A stretch of 64,000 nt of DNA from positions 30,139,889 through 30,203,888 of the forward strand of contig CM067510.1 in the NCBI GenBank assembly GCA_034509495.1. Reading direction: 5' to 3'. Below the pieces are notes generated by a model that saw nothing but the letters and a program-made list of their open reading frames with translations, was not told the origin of the DNA and searched no databases. Made by a program: the position numbers and the translations under genes. Source of the DNA: Acestrorhynchus altus (lineage: Eukaryota; Chordata; Actinopteri; Characiformes; Acestrorhynchidae). Positions 13,454 through 27,137 of this stretch are shown here, one piece after another (position 1 is the stretch's first letter; each line of letters begins with the position of its first letter).

Positions 13454-16400
13454 GGCTACTCTAATCTGATCTGGTGTGTGCAAATGAGTGTATGTCTGTA
13501 TGCCCAGATATGGATTGGCACTCTGCCCTGGGTGAACCTCCTAGGGTTCATTGCAGTCCTCCAGGTGGATGGTCATTTCCAGTAGAGTATATACGGTATG
13601 ATTGTATAGAGTGCTGATTTTAAAGTTTCCATGGGTATCTAGAAAAGTGCTATACGAGTGTAACTTGCTATACATTCATTCACTATATTAACTTCGTTCA
13701 AATGTGCATAATGTCTTTATAAATAGATTAGATATGAATGGATTAATGTCGCATAATAAAGTGTGATGTATGATGTAATAGATTTATTTTATTTATTGTG
13801 ATATTTCCGTTTCTGTGTATCCATGAGGTTTGCTTATGCTCACAAAGAATTTGTCTTCTCTCCATAGGTGGAGAAGCAGCGAGCTGACCTGACCCGAGAA
13901 CTGGACGATCTAACAGACCGGCTGGAGGAGGCCGGAGGTGCTACAGCCTCTCAGGTAAGCTCATAAGCCCTGTTTTCACTCAAACTTAAGAGAATACTAC
14001 AGTATGTAATACAGTCTGCTGTATTAAACAATAAATCAGCAATTGCTTCAATTGATTTACTCATAGATACTAAATAAATCATATTAGTTACAAAATAATA
14101 CATAATGGATGCTGAATAAAACAGAATAGCTAGTGATTCATTTATAGTATTTACTAAATAATAGGTTCTAAAATTATAAATAAAGCCTAGGGTTTAAATA
14201 CCCATTAGACCCATTAGACCAAAGTTTTGGTCATGCCATCTTCCTGTTGATATCCAAATATTTTGAGCACATCTCTGGCCTTCAGTTTGTTATGGCCAAC
14301 TTGTACAGACCACAACATATAAAGGGGAACACAAAACATAATTGACTATAACGAAAATACACTTTATTACAAAAGAAATCAGCAAAGGAGTAGCAACACC
14401 ACATGTCCAGGGTGAATAGAAGTGTCCGCTCGTCCACTCGTCCACACCGCATCATCACCAAGCATACGAGAAGCACCAGGTGTGGACCAAATCTCTCTAA
14501 GGAGACTTCTTTCCCCTCATGTACCCTGATTTACCCTGAGGTACTCCCAATAACCTCATCCTTGCTAGTTTGACCACTCCCTCGACCAGCACACAGGGGC
14601 GTAACAGTTACACCAAATTGTGTAAAAATATGACTATTTCTGGCTTTGAATCTTGTCCTTCTTTCCTACCAGTTACAAGAGTACAGATCATTAGATGTAA
14701 TTTTATTTTATTTATTTGTTATTTAAAAAATATTTATAGGAGACCATCACAAATGGCAGATATTTGATTTGTTTATTATTATTTTTATTTTATTAATTGA
14801 TTTTTATTTTTTATTCAAGTTTGTCTTCATTTGAGATGTAAATATTAAGAGAATTGAAATATTTGTATGAATTTCACCATGTTTTGATCAAAAGTGTACT
14901 TGAATATACTTTTGCTTCTAAGGACTAAAAACACTTTACATCTCAGAAATCCTGTTTTTTTTTTTTTTTTTTAATTCATTTGTAATGATTACATTGACAA
15001 GGATACTTGTAATAATAAGTCCTTCAAAATACTTGACGGTGGTCCAACAACTACAACAACAGAAAATGTATGTTTTTATTCTTTTTTGTTATATATGTAT
15101 GCATCAGTATTACCTCTTCTCAGGACTTTTATCCTGAAATTGTGTGACAGTGGGGAAAAAGGGAGAGCCAACAGCCCCTCTTTTCTCATTTTCATTTATA
15201 ACCTAATATCTGGGTCAGTCATGTCATTTTCCCCGCCCCCTCTCCTCTATCACTGATCAGTCAGAGTCTGAATGCAGGTTGAGCATGTACACATTTAAGC
15301 CCCTTTAATATAATTTAATTGGAAATGAGTGACTTTTAGCTGTTTTTCAAGCTGGATTACATCATACAAGGATGAGAATGGTTATATAGGCCATACTGCA
15401 TGCTGTTCTTCTTACAACGCCTGTATGTTTGCGCATAGATGGAGATGAATAAGAGGCGTGAGGCAGAGCTGCAGAGGTTGAGGCGGGAGCTAGACGAGTC
15501 CTCAGTGCAGGCTGAAACTGTGGCAGTGGCTTTGCGAAAGCGTCACAGTGATGCTCTGGCTGAGCTGAGTGAGCAGTGTGAGGGGCTGCAGAGGACTCGA
15601 GCTAAACTGGAGAAGGAAAAGCAGAACCTGCGGCTGGAAGTGGATGACCTGGCAGCCTCGCTGGACACCCTGCAGAAGGCCAAGGTCAGCTCCTACAAAG
15701 GGATACGAGTTCCTGTAACAATGAGTTCAATAAAGTTTTAAAACACAATAAAATAAAATCCCCAAATGCTCCCAAATTCCGTTTTTAACAAGATCGTTTC
15801 TTTAAAATGTCAGTTGTTAAGCCATATGATTGTCATTTAACCCTTAGCACCCTATGCTAATTGTGCAGAATTGTTTGATGTACTATTATTCACCAAAATA
15901 AATGAAAAAGTATTTATAGGAGATAATCACACATGCCAAATATTATTCAGGAGATACTAAGCTATATAGAAAAATTGTCTTCATTTAAGCTGTAAATATT
16001 TCTGAATTTAGATATTTCTGTGAATTGACCACATTTTCATAAAGAAATATATATTATTTGCCTACATGTTTTGTGTACACTTGCTTATGGACTAAAAGCT
16101 CCTTAGATCTCAGAAACTTCCTGTTGGAAATTGATCATCCAGAGCATTTTTAAACTGAAAATGCAAGAAATGTGATGAATTATGTGTAATGATTAGATTG
16201 ACATGGATATTTAGAATAATACGTTTGACAGTGATTTGACAGTAGTCCAAATAATGTAAAAAAACAAACAAAAAATGAATATCTTTGATTATTTTTATTA
16301 TTTATGTATGTATCAGTACAACCTTCTCAGAACTTTTATTCTGAAATGTAAACACTGCGTTGACCCTATGTCTGGGTCAGTGACATCATCATCTCTGCCC

Positions 16401-19400
16401 ACTCTCTCTGATCAGTCAGAGTAGGCATGCATGCAGTACACGTGGACAGAGCAGTGAACATGTACTGGAAGCTCCATTGGCATTTAAACTGGGATTTTAA
16501 TTAGTTGGAAATGAGTGATTTGTAGCTGTTTTCAAAGCTCTCTGATAACATTGGTTAGACTGCAATGGTTATGATGTGTGTATCGTGTTTGTAGGTTACT
16601 CTGATCCTGAGTTATGAAGCCTAGAAAACAGGCATGTAACTGCCCACAAAGTGTGGATCTTGGGTTATTTATCATCTTGGGTTTTGGGGTCTCTCTCTCT
16701 CTCTCTCTCTCAATCTGAGATCTAATATCTCTTTCTTACCTGCTGTAAGAGCAGTGTAGTGATGGAGGACAATAGCGTTCTGTGTCTGATCCCAGCCTAA
16801 GCCTCTCATTAGGCTTGTGTGGCAAGAGAAGGTCAGGCAGTCCAGCAGTAGAAGGAGAATTCCGAGCAGACTGATCAAAGCTAACAGTGCGCTTTATGAT
16901 TATGTGTGATACCAGGCGTCCACCGACACACAGCTGAAGAAACTGGAGGACTTGCTGTCTGAGGCCAACTCCAGGAATGAAGACATGCAGAAAGCTCTTA
17001 CTGAGGTGACTGTGGCAAAGAACAGACTGACAGGTATGAGAAATACAGCAGGAAAAGGAATATTGTTGATTTAGATGTTTAAACTGCGCAGTTCTTTGGT
17101 TTGTGTTGCCAGTTTAAATGGCCCAGTTGGCTTCTATTATAAGTACGTTTTGAGTGAGTACAGAAAAGTGTGTCAGATTGCTCTTCATGATTAATGACAG
17201 TGTGATACAGATGTGAGAGATCAAGATTAGGTTGAAAAATGCTGAGGTACTCCTTTAAGCACATAAATACTGTACATCATTTATTTATGTGTCATAAATA
17301 GACTTTTATGCATTGTAGGGGTATTCATATAGACAGCTGCCTGCACCCGTACTGACATAAGCCTTAACCTTTAGAACCCAATTTTGTGGGATGCTTTTGT
17401 AGCTTGTCCTACTTTTATTCACCAACAAAATAGAGACAAGCATTTATAGTTGACAGTCACACATGCCAGAGATACTAGGTTTCTCAAATGTGTCTTTATT
17501 TGAGATGTATAAATGATATTCTTTTAAATATTTGGATGATTCTGACCATGTTTTGATCAATTTGCATTCTACATCCTGTTGGAAATTGTGTTCCAGAGTG
17601 TTTTTGACCTGAAAATGCAAGAAGTCTGATGAGTTATTTATAATGATGTTTGAAATACTTGACAGTCTTTTAATACTTATCAGTATTATCCCTTCTCATG
17701 ACTTTTATTCTGACATTTGAACACTGTGTGAGCAAAAAAAAATATCTGGGTCTGTAATGTCATTAGTCCCAACCTGCTGATCTGTCGAAGTCTGTATGCA
17801 GGTTGAGCATGTACATGTGCAGAGCAGTAAACATGCACTGGAAGCTCTTTTGATATTTAAACCTGGATTTAATGGAAAAGAATGAATTTTATCTGCATTT
17901 CTGAGCTGAATTACTTGCTGATAATTCGTCAGACAATGATGGTTTGATGGTGTGTCTTGTAGTATAAAGATATCATGTCTTTAGTTTACTCTGATCCTGA
18001 GTCTAGAAAAGAGCATGCAACTGTCCACCAAGTGTGGATCTCGGGTTGTAAGAATTGTATAGAATTCACGACAAGCAAGTCATGTATATTACAGTATATA
18101 TGTTGTATGGAGGCCTTATACATTTAGACAACAAAACATATTGGGAGTGAGATGCTACAATCTCACTGTGAATTAAATATTATTACTAAAGAATCCTAAT
18201 ATTGTGTTTTGGGTCAGTTGTGTTAAAGGGGTTTCCAGTTTTCCAGTCAGTAACAGAAGCTCTTTGCATTCCCATCCTGCAGCTGACAACAATGAATTGA
18301 GCCGGCAACTGGAGGAGGGTGATAACAAGTGCTGCCAGATGAGCCGCTCCAAAAGTCTGCTGATGACTCAACATGAGGAGCTGAAGAAGCAGTTTGATGA
18401 GGAGGTCAAGGTGGGGTTTTTGGAGGTTTTTTTTTGGAGTTGCAGAGGTTCCTAATGGTGTGATAATGCATCCAATGCAGCTCGAATATTCTCACTCAGC
18501 TCCTGCAGATAGGGTTGTTGATAGCACGTCCAGTAGCATCCCACAAATTTTCAATCAGGGATACATCTGGCAGTGCAACTGGCTCTGGTATACAGTGCAG
18601 TGCAGACAAGCATTGTCCTGTTGGAATATTCGTGTTTGGAGTGTTCGTTCAGAAAATGTAGGGCCACTGGTTGCAGAACCTCATTAATGTAAATATGGGA
18701 CTGTCTTAGTGCCTGTATTGAAGACCAAAGTTGATGAAAAAATGGGACACTTCTACAATTTATGGGATAGTATTATAGTAGCAGTTTTCAAGAATGCATG
18801 CATTTTGTCTGCATGTTGAAATAACACAGTAAATATAGTTTATTATGAAAATGTCTTAATGTCTGTAAGAATATAATTTTACAGTCATTTAAAAATACAG
18901 CTGCAAACTTTAGTCAAACCTCAATGTGTTGTTTTTGGAGCAGGAGATCTTTGCATTTCGGAACTTTTGATAACACTATTGCATTTTGGAATTTCCTGTG
19001 GAATTTTAATTTCATTTAATGAAATATATGTAATATACAGGGGTTGGACAATGAAACTGAAACACCTGTCATTGTAGTGTGGGAGGTTTCAGGGCTAAAT
19101 TGGAGCAGCCTGGTGGCCAATCTTCATTAATTGCTCATTGTACCAGTAAGAGCAGAGTGTGAAGGTTCAATGAGCAGGTAAGAGCACAGTTTTGCTCAAA
19201 ATATTGCAATGAACACAACATTATGGGGGACATACCAGAGTTCAAAAGAGGACAAATTGTTGGTGCAGGTCTTGCTGGCGCATCTGTGACCAAGACAGCA
19301 AGTCTTTGTGATGTATCAAGAGCCACGGTATCCAGGGTAATGTCAGCACCACCAAGAAGGACCAACCACATCCAACAGGATTAACTGTGGACGCAAGAGG

Positions 19401-22400
19401 AAGCTGTTTGAAAGGGATGTTGGGGTGTTAACCCGGATTGTGTCCAAAAAATGTCCTTCACAAGACGAATTGATGCTGAATTGGCCTCAAAAGGAGGCCC
19501 TAGTACACCGTACTAATAAATTATTGTGGTCTAAAACCTGGTGTTTCAGTTTCATTGTCCAACCCCTGTACATTGCATGGTCCCTTATACAGTCTGAATG
19601 GTCACATGTGACTCTTGTAAAACTTCCTGTAGTGTTCAAAGTAGCACAAGTTTGGGAAATAACTAGGACAACTTAATACTGTTTCAAACAAAGTAACTTA
19701 TCACAGATGTCGAAAGTATTTGTGTTATGTGATATGTATGTGTGACAGAATAAATCAGCGCTGAGCAGCAGTTTGACAACAGCGAGGCAGGAGTGTGAGG
19801 CGCTGAAGGAGCAGCTGGAGGAGGAGCAAGAGAGCAAACTGGAGCTGCAGCGTCTCGTTTCCAAACTCAACAATGATGTCACACACTGGAGGAGCCGCCA
19901 TGAGGCAGATGCCATCCAGCACAGCGATGAACTGGAAGAGGCCAAGTACAGAAAACAGATCATCTCATATAGATGCACACAAGCAGATATAATACCGATA
20001 ATACATGTCTGTAATACACATTTTACTAGAACCTCCATCACAGGAATTAAAGATTAAACTTGATGTTTATGGTACTCAGTCGGAAAAAAAGTGGAATAAC
20101 CTCTCTGGGTTGGGAATGAGTTCCTGCTTCAAGTGGAGGAGATCAGTGCAGTGTCTGCAGTGTTGTGGACTCTGATCTGGTCTGTTGTGGTGAAGAGAGA
20201 GCTGAGCCAAAGGGCAATGCTCTCAATTTACCACTCAATCAAACTCTCACCTATGGCCACAAGCTGTGGGTAGTGACCAAAAGAAAGAGATCCTGAGTAC
20301 AAATGGCTGAAATGAGTTATTTCCACAAGGTGGATGTAATCTCCTTTAGAGACAGGGTGAGGAATTCTATCATCAGGGGCTCGGAGTACAGCTACTGCTC
20401 CTCCACCTCAAGAGGAGCCAGCTGATGTGGTTCAGGGATCTGGTTTGGACACTTCCTTTATGAGGTGGTTCGGGCATGTTCAACTGGGCTCCTCCCGGGA
20501 CGATCCAGGACATGCTGGAGAGATTGCATCTCTTGGCTGGCTTGGGAACACCTTTGAATCATCCCAGAAGAGCTATAAGAGGTAGCTGGGGAGAAGGAGG
20601 TCTGGGCCTCTTTGCTTAGGCTGCTGTCGCCGCAACCCAGGCCCTGGATAGGCGGCAGATGATGGATGGATGGATGGATGGATGGATGGATGGATGGATG
20701 GATGGATGGATGGATGGATGGAATAGAACTTTATTGGGGAAATTAAGGTTCCAGTAGGATGGATGGATTGTTGTTAACTTATCCATCAGTAGTAATGGAC
20801 CCCCATAGGACAGTCACTGACCAGGGATTATTTGGGAATGACCATTCTAAGCAAGTGATGACGTGCTTGATATTGTGTTTGAAGTATCATTGCTAGGCTG
20901 AGAACAGACCACCAACCAAATGCGGATCTGTGGTCAAAAATGGGCTACCAATCTAGGGCTAGAGCAAAGGTCACCAGCTCTCCATTCAAGGATATATGTG
21001 GTTGAATAGTTTGAAGCTACAATCTACAGGAAAGTAGCAGGATTGGAGACCACATAAACTATGAAACAAATGAGATACATACTTACGAAGTCTCTGGGTG
21101 GCTTTTGTTGCAGGAAAAAGCTGTCAGCCCGGCTGCAGGAAGCTGAGGAGGCAGTGGAGGCCACACAAGCCAAGTGCTCCAGCCTGGAGAAGACCAAGCA
21201 GAGGCTCCAGGCAGAGGTGGAGGAGCTCTGTTTGGACCTGGAGAAGGTAAAGAGCATGATAGATCTGATAGACACCTCACTGTTTTCGTTAAGTGCCTGT
21301 AAATGTCTGACTATGTTTGGCTTATGATGCTGCAGGCGAACAATGCGGCGGCGGTGCTGGATAAGAAGCAACGCATGCTGGACAAGCAGCTGGGTGACTG
21401 GAGGCAGAAGTGTGAGGAGCTGGTGGCCGAGGTGGAGAGCTGTCAGAAAGAGAGCAGGCAACACGCTACTGAGCTTTTCAAACTCAAAACTACCTATGAA
21501 GAGGCCATGGAACAGAGCGATGCTCTACGCAGGGAGAACAAGACCTTCCAGGGTACAGTACATACACACGCAGATATGCACACGTGTGATATACACGACA
21601 TGTCCAAATGTTTGTGGACACCCTTCAGCTACTTTAAGTTGCACCCATTGCTGACACACGTTAGAAGCACACAGCTGGTCTAGTCGCTGTAGAGGTATTG
21701 CCAAAAGAATAGGACTCTCTGAAGCAGGTAAACATGTCTAATGCCAGGTGTGGGGAATGAGGTGGTGTAGTGACCGTCCAACATCCTGACCTTACTAAAG
21801 CCCTTCTTGCCGAATGCAGTCAGATCCACACAGCAATGCTCCGAAATCTAGTAGAAGGCCTTCCCTGGACAGTATAGACAGTTACTCCAACAAAATTAGG
21901 ATAAACATTTTAATACCCTGGAACACCAACTTTGTATGTCTGGAATTACAGACTGTAGCCCATCTGTGTTTAACACTCATGATTTCGGAAGAAAAAAAGA
22001 ATGAGCAGGTGTTCATATAGTGTATATAGAACCATTTGTACAAAGATTGTATTTAGGATTTTTTTATCAAATGGCTCATAAGTTGTCATAAATATTACAA
22101 TGATTCTCAAAATAGAATCCCCCCAGTAACCCAGGAGTTAGCCAGAAACATAGCCAGAAGGTCCCTGGACCGATATAAACTTTAAAAAATGAATCATATG
22201 AGCTCTGCCTCACCATTACACTCCAGCATTTAAACAATGAGATGAAGTTGCCCAGTTTGGTTTTAGTGGAATTAATTAAATCGAACAAATTTTAATCTGT
22301 GTCATGGTTCTGAGAAGGGAGAACATGTCAAGCTTATATGTACCTGCTTATACCCTGATGAACATATAACACGGTATCATCGTGCACCCCTTATATGCCT

Positions 22401-25400
22401 TTTTCTGCACATGCAACGAAAAAGTTGCATAAACATTAGATCCACTGCACCATATTTCACACCGAATGTATTGCCTTAAAATGGCGTAATATTAAAGTGT
22501 TTCTCATTGGTTTCTTTCAAACTGGTTACTGTTGGTCAGCTGAAAGATGCATGACGCAGCTGTTCTGCACAGTGACAGCCCAAATTCACGCAAACGTATG
22601 ACTCACTGAACCCACATAAGCACTAATTACAATACAACTGAGCTAGCATTATGAAGGATCTTAATCTTTCCTTTTTATGACTGCGGTTCTAAGGAAAAGC
22701 TATAATTAGTTGAAGTACAGAGGTTAGAGCCAAGATCGGAAACAAGCTGACTATACGATTCCTAAGTGAATGAAGGGCATGGCGTGAAATCTTGGGCCAG
22801 GTTTACACAGAAACGGGAATGTGGTCCCGTATTCATCGTGTGGTTTTATTGCACCGTCTGTAAAGACCACTGTGTGTTTCTAAAGAAATAATGATGTCAT
22901 TTCAGAGGAAATTGCTGACCTCACTGACCAGCTTTCGGATGGGGGCAAGAGTGTCCATGAGCTCCAGAAAATGAAAAAGAAGATTGAGATGGAAAAAGAA
23001 GAGCTGCAAGCCTCGCTGGAGGAGTCTGAAGCAGCGTTAGAGGTAGGGAATGGAAAGATAATCAGCTCTGATCTGAGGCGACAGAAGGAATGTTTGGTGC
23101 AAGATGTTCTTCTAAAGCTGACATTAAGGCAATTAAACCACATGCATTTATTTTATAATTATTTTATCATTTACTCGGTGTGCAAAAAATATATACACAA
23201 CTACTTTGTAGTTCTATAATCACGGATTGTAGTCCGTCTGCTTCTCTGCGAACCTTGTTAGTCGCATTTACCCTGATCTTTAATGGTCTGGACCCCACAG
23301 AGCAGATCTTTTATGGGTGGTGGGTCGTTCTCAGCACTGCAGTGACACTGACATGGTGCTGCTGTGTTAGTGTGTTTTGCACTTGTATGGGAGGATCAGA
23401 CACAGCAGTGCCGCTGGTGTGTTCAAACACTGTGACCACCCTTATCCAAAAGTGCTTTGCTGTTCACTCAGAGAATATCCTTTGGTAGTAGACGAGGCTA
23501 GAATCTAGAGGTTCCTCATGCTTAGATCCTGTTGAACACAAATGTCTTTATGTAGTTAAATACTCCTGAAACAGAGTCTTCAGTCTGCGTTTGAACACAG
23601 TGAGGGACTTAGCTGTTCAGACTTCCAGGGGAAGTTCGTTCCACCATTTTGGTGCCAGAACGGAAAAGAGTCTGGATGCATGTTTTCCTCGTGTTCTGAG
23701 GGATGGTGGGTCAAGCCGAGCTCTACTTGAAGCTCGAAGGGCTTTTGGTACAGCTCGAGTTTTGACCATTGCCATCATGTATGGAGGGGCTGGTCCATTT
23801 TTAGCTTGGTAGGTCAGCATCAAGGTTTTGAATCTGATGTTCAGCTACAAGGAGCCAATGCAGCTGAGGAGTTACGTGACTGAATTTAGGAACATTGAAA
23901 ACGAGCCGCGCTGCTGCATTCTGGATAAGTTGCAAAGGTTGGATGGTCCAGATAGGAAGGCCAGCCAGTAGGGAGCTGCAGTTCTAGTCTTGAAATGACA
24001 AGAGACTGAACAAGCACCTGAGTGGCCTCTCTAGACAGGAAAGTTCAAATTCTCCTGATGTTGTAAAGGAGAAATCTGCAGGACCGAGTCAGGTTTGCAA
24101 CATGAGCTGAGAACAATAGCTGGTCATCCACAACTACACCAAGGCTCCGTGCTTCAGCAGATGGAGTGACCAGTGAGTTCTCAAGGGAAATGGTAAGGTC
24201 AGGGTGAGGACTAGTGCTTCCAGGAATGAACAGTAATTCACTCTTGCTGGAGTTGAGTTTGAGGTGATGGGCTGCCATCCATGATGAGACATCAGAGAGG
24301 CAAGCTGAGATCAGGGATGAGACCTGGGTGTCGGAGGGTGGGAAAGAGAATATGAGTTGAGTGTCGGCATAGCAGTGGTAAGTAAAACCATGAGAAGATG
24401 TTACTTTACCAAGAGAAGTAGTGTAGAGGGAAAAGAGAAGAGGACTGAGGACTGACCCTTGTGGAACACCAGTGGATAGTCTGCGTGGAGCTGATGTGGC
24501 TCCCTGCCATGTGACCTGGTAAGAATGCTCTTCCAGGTATGATGCAAACCATTGCAATGCAGAACCGGTGATTCCAAGGCTACCAAGGATTGACAGGAGG
24601 ATCTTGTGATCTACTGTATCAAAGGCTGCAGAGAGGTCGAGGAGAATTACAACAGAGGATAGTTTGGCTGATCTAGCTGCATGGAGTTTCTCAGTGACAG
24701 CAATGAGACCAGTCTCTGTTGAGTGTGCCGGTTTGAAGCCAGATTGTTTTGGGTCCTGTAAATTGTTCTGGTTGAGAAGGAGAGATAGCTGATTGTAGAC
24801 AGAACGTTCAAGGATTTTTGAGAGGATGGAGAGCATTGATACTGGTCTATAATTGCTAATGTTTGCACTATCAGACACTCCTACCTAGTTGCTCCACCTT
24901 GTATATGTCAGAAGTCAGAGACAGAAGCTCATATGTTTCTGCACACTTTGCGCTGGTCATCTTCTAGTCCGTCCTCAGTGGTCATAAGCTCCAGGAGCAC
25001 TTGTGACCATATAGTGCCAAGAATGTCATGGCAGTAATACCTGACCACATGGACAAAGAAAAAGTCTTCTACGGGAAAGTTTTATAGTCAGGTGAAGTAA
25101 ACATTGCTTGTTTGGTCACATTTATCAGAGGTATGTTTGGAGGAGTGAAGGTGAGGTATTAAACCTCAAGAACACTGTACCACTTGTTAAGCATGGTGGT
25201 GGTAGCATCAAGCGCTGTTGTTGTTTTGCTGCGGGTTAAACTGATACACTGCATTTTAAGTCGGTGTTCTGTGTCTATGATTAAATATGGTATGTTTAAT
25301 GTTCACATACTGGTTTCAGGTTTTTTTAATATCTGAAATCTAATTTCAGAAATATGAGCTTGTGTTCCTATTTAATATTAAAATGCAAGTTGTCATTCAT

Positions 25401-27099
25401 GCTTGTTCTGCCCCAGAAAAATAAAAGAGTTCAAAGAAACATAATCCCAGTGTTGCCATGACACTCATGTTCACGATTTTAGAGTGAATAATAATTTAGA
25501 GTGAAAAAGGGTGTACCTTGCAAAAGAATTTGAGCCCTCATAACTTTGCCTGAGGTTTCAGACCTTAATGAGCCTGTTATGGTTAAGGCATGTTCAAAAT
25601 CCTCTTTAAGAAAGATTATGTAAATTTCAAAGCTTCATAAATACCCTGACTCCTCTAACCTTGTCCCAAAAAACAGCAGCTATGGGTTCTTCTAAGCAGC
25701 TTCCTAGCACTCTGAAAATGAAAATGATTCACACAAAATGATGCCCACAAAGCAGAAGGCTAGTAGAAGATAGCAGAGTATTTTCAGGTTGCTTTTTCCT
25801 CAGTTTGCAATGTAATTATGAAATGGGAGTTAGGAGGAACAGTGAAGGTCAAGATAATATCTGGAAGGCCAAGAAAGTTTTCAGAGACAGCTGCTTGTAA
25901 GATTGCTAGAAAGGCAAATCATGCCCCTGCTTGACGCTTCTGTACAGATTCCATTTAAAGATACGTTTTAAACTAACCTCGCTAGAACTGCCTTTTCAAC
26001 TTCTTTCAACTGAATGATGAGCTTCAACAGAACAATGACCAAAGGTCATCAGAGGCTACATGCACTATTTGTACAGGCCAATTGGCCTTCAAGATTGTAG
26101 TCACTGATAAAAATGTCTCCTGGGGTCTGCTGGTATTTAACTCAAATGAGTGTCCTGAGGGTGACAAGTGCTGACACAACAAGGGGGCATGAGATGTACT
26201 TATGTAGAAATCTTTCCTAACATCACAGGGGTCAGCTGACAGGGGGTCTTCAGCTGACATGACGTTGAGTCTCATGTTTTTTCGCTGCATGTGCCTTTGT
26301 CAAGTTGTGAAGGTGCTGAAACAGTCTCGGTATTTGACTGTTTGTTGTTGTAAAAATTGTGAGAGTAACACCTTCTGGTGTGTGAACTTGAGTATTTGAC
26401 AACCAGGCTTTGCTGTTATGTTAGGTGATTGATGTAGATCCTTGTCTGTGGAGCTGACAGACTTTCTAAACAAAGCTGATGGCAATGGTGATGGATGATG
26501 TACCAAGGTCTGGATGGTGGTCTCTCTTGTTTTACGTCACGCTGCATGCAGACAGACTAATCTACAGTCGTCATTTTTTGTTGTTTTTGTTTTCTGGTGT
26601 TTTTTTTTTATTATTATAGAATTTAGCTTTATAGAGTACATACAAAGTCTGGCAAACTTTGAGATCTGAAATCAGTTAAGACTGCAAAAATGCACATTGG
26701 ATTAGGTGATTGCATTTGGACATTTGCTTTAAAGTGCTTGGGTTTTATAGGAAATTAAAGTAAAAGTCATGGGAACCCTTTTTTACAAAACATTAGTAAT
26801 ATGTTCTTTAAAAAAATCACCATATTATACAATTGAATGAGTGCCTTTTATTGACGCACAAATAATTGACATCAATTTATGCCATATGATGAAGCCAACT
26901 TCTCCAAAGTACTTCCTGAAAGCATGAAGGAGTCAGGCCTTCCAAAGAAAATCCTTAACCGAAGAAATGTTTATTGCATCTTTAGTTTTGAAAGGAATTT
27001 TATTGGAAAAAGTGGGGAAATGTCTGAAAATGCATGAGTAAAAAAACTGCTTGTGTCAGACAACTAAAACATTTAAAATATAAAAATATATTGTATATT

Positions 27100-27137
<38 letters not shown>

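Noticed and set aside
19673..20041. 122-codon minus ORF rich in Ser/Leu
   Set aside because: It is the antisense shadow of myosin exon f; coiled-coil codons give Ser/Leu-rich antisense frames.
21024..21464. 146-codon minus ORF
   Set aside because: Antisense shadow of myosin exons g and h.
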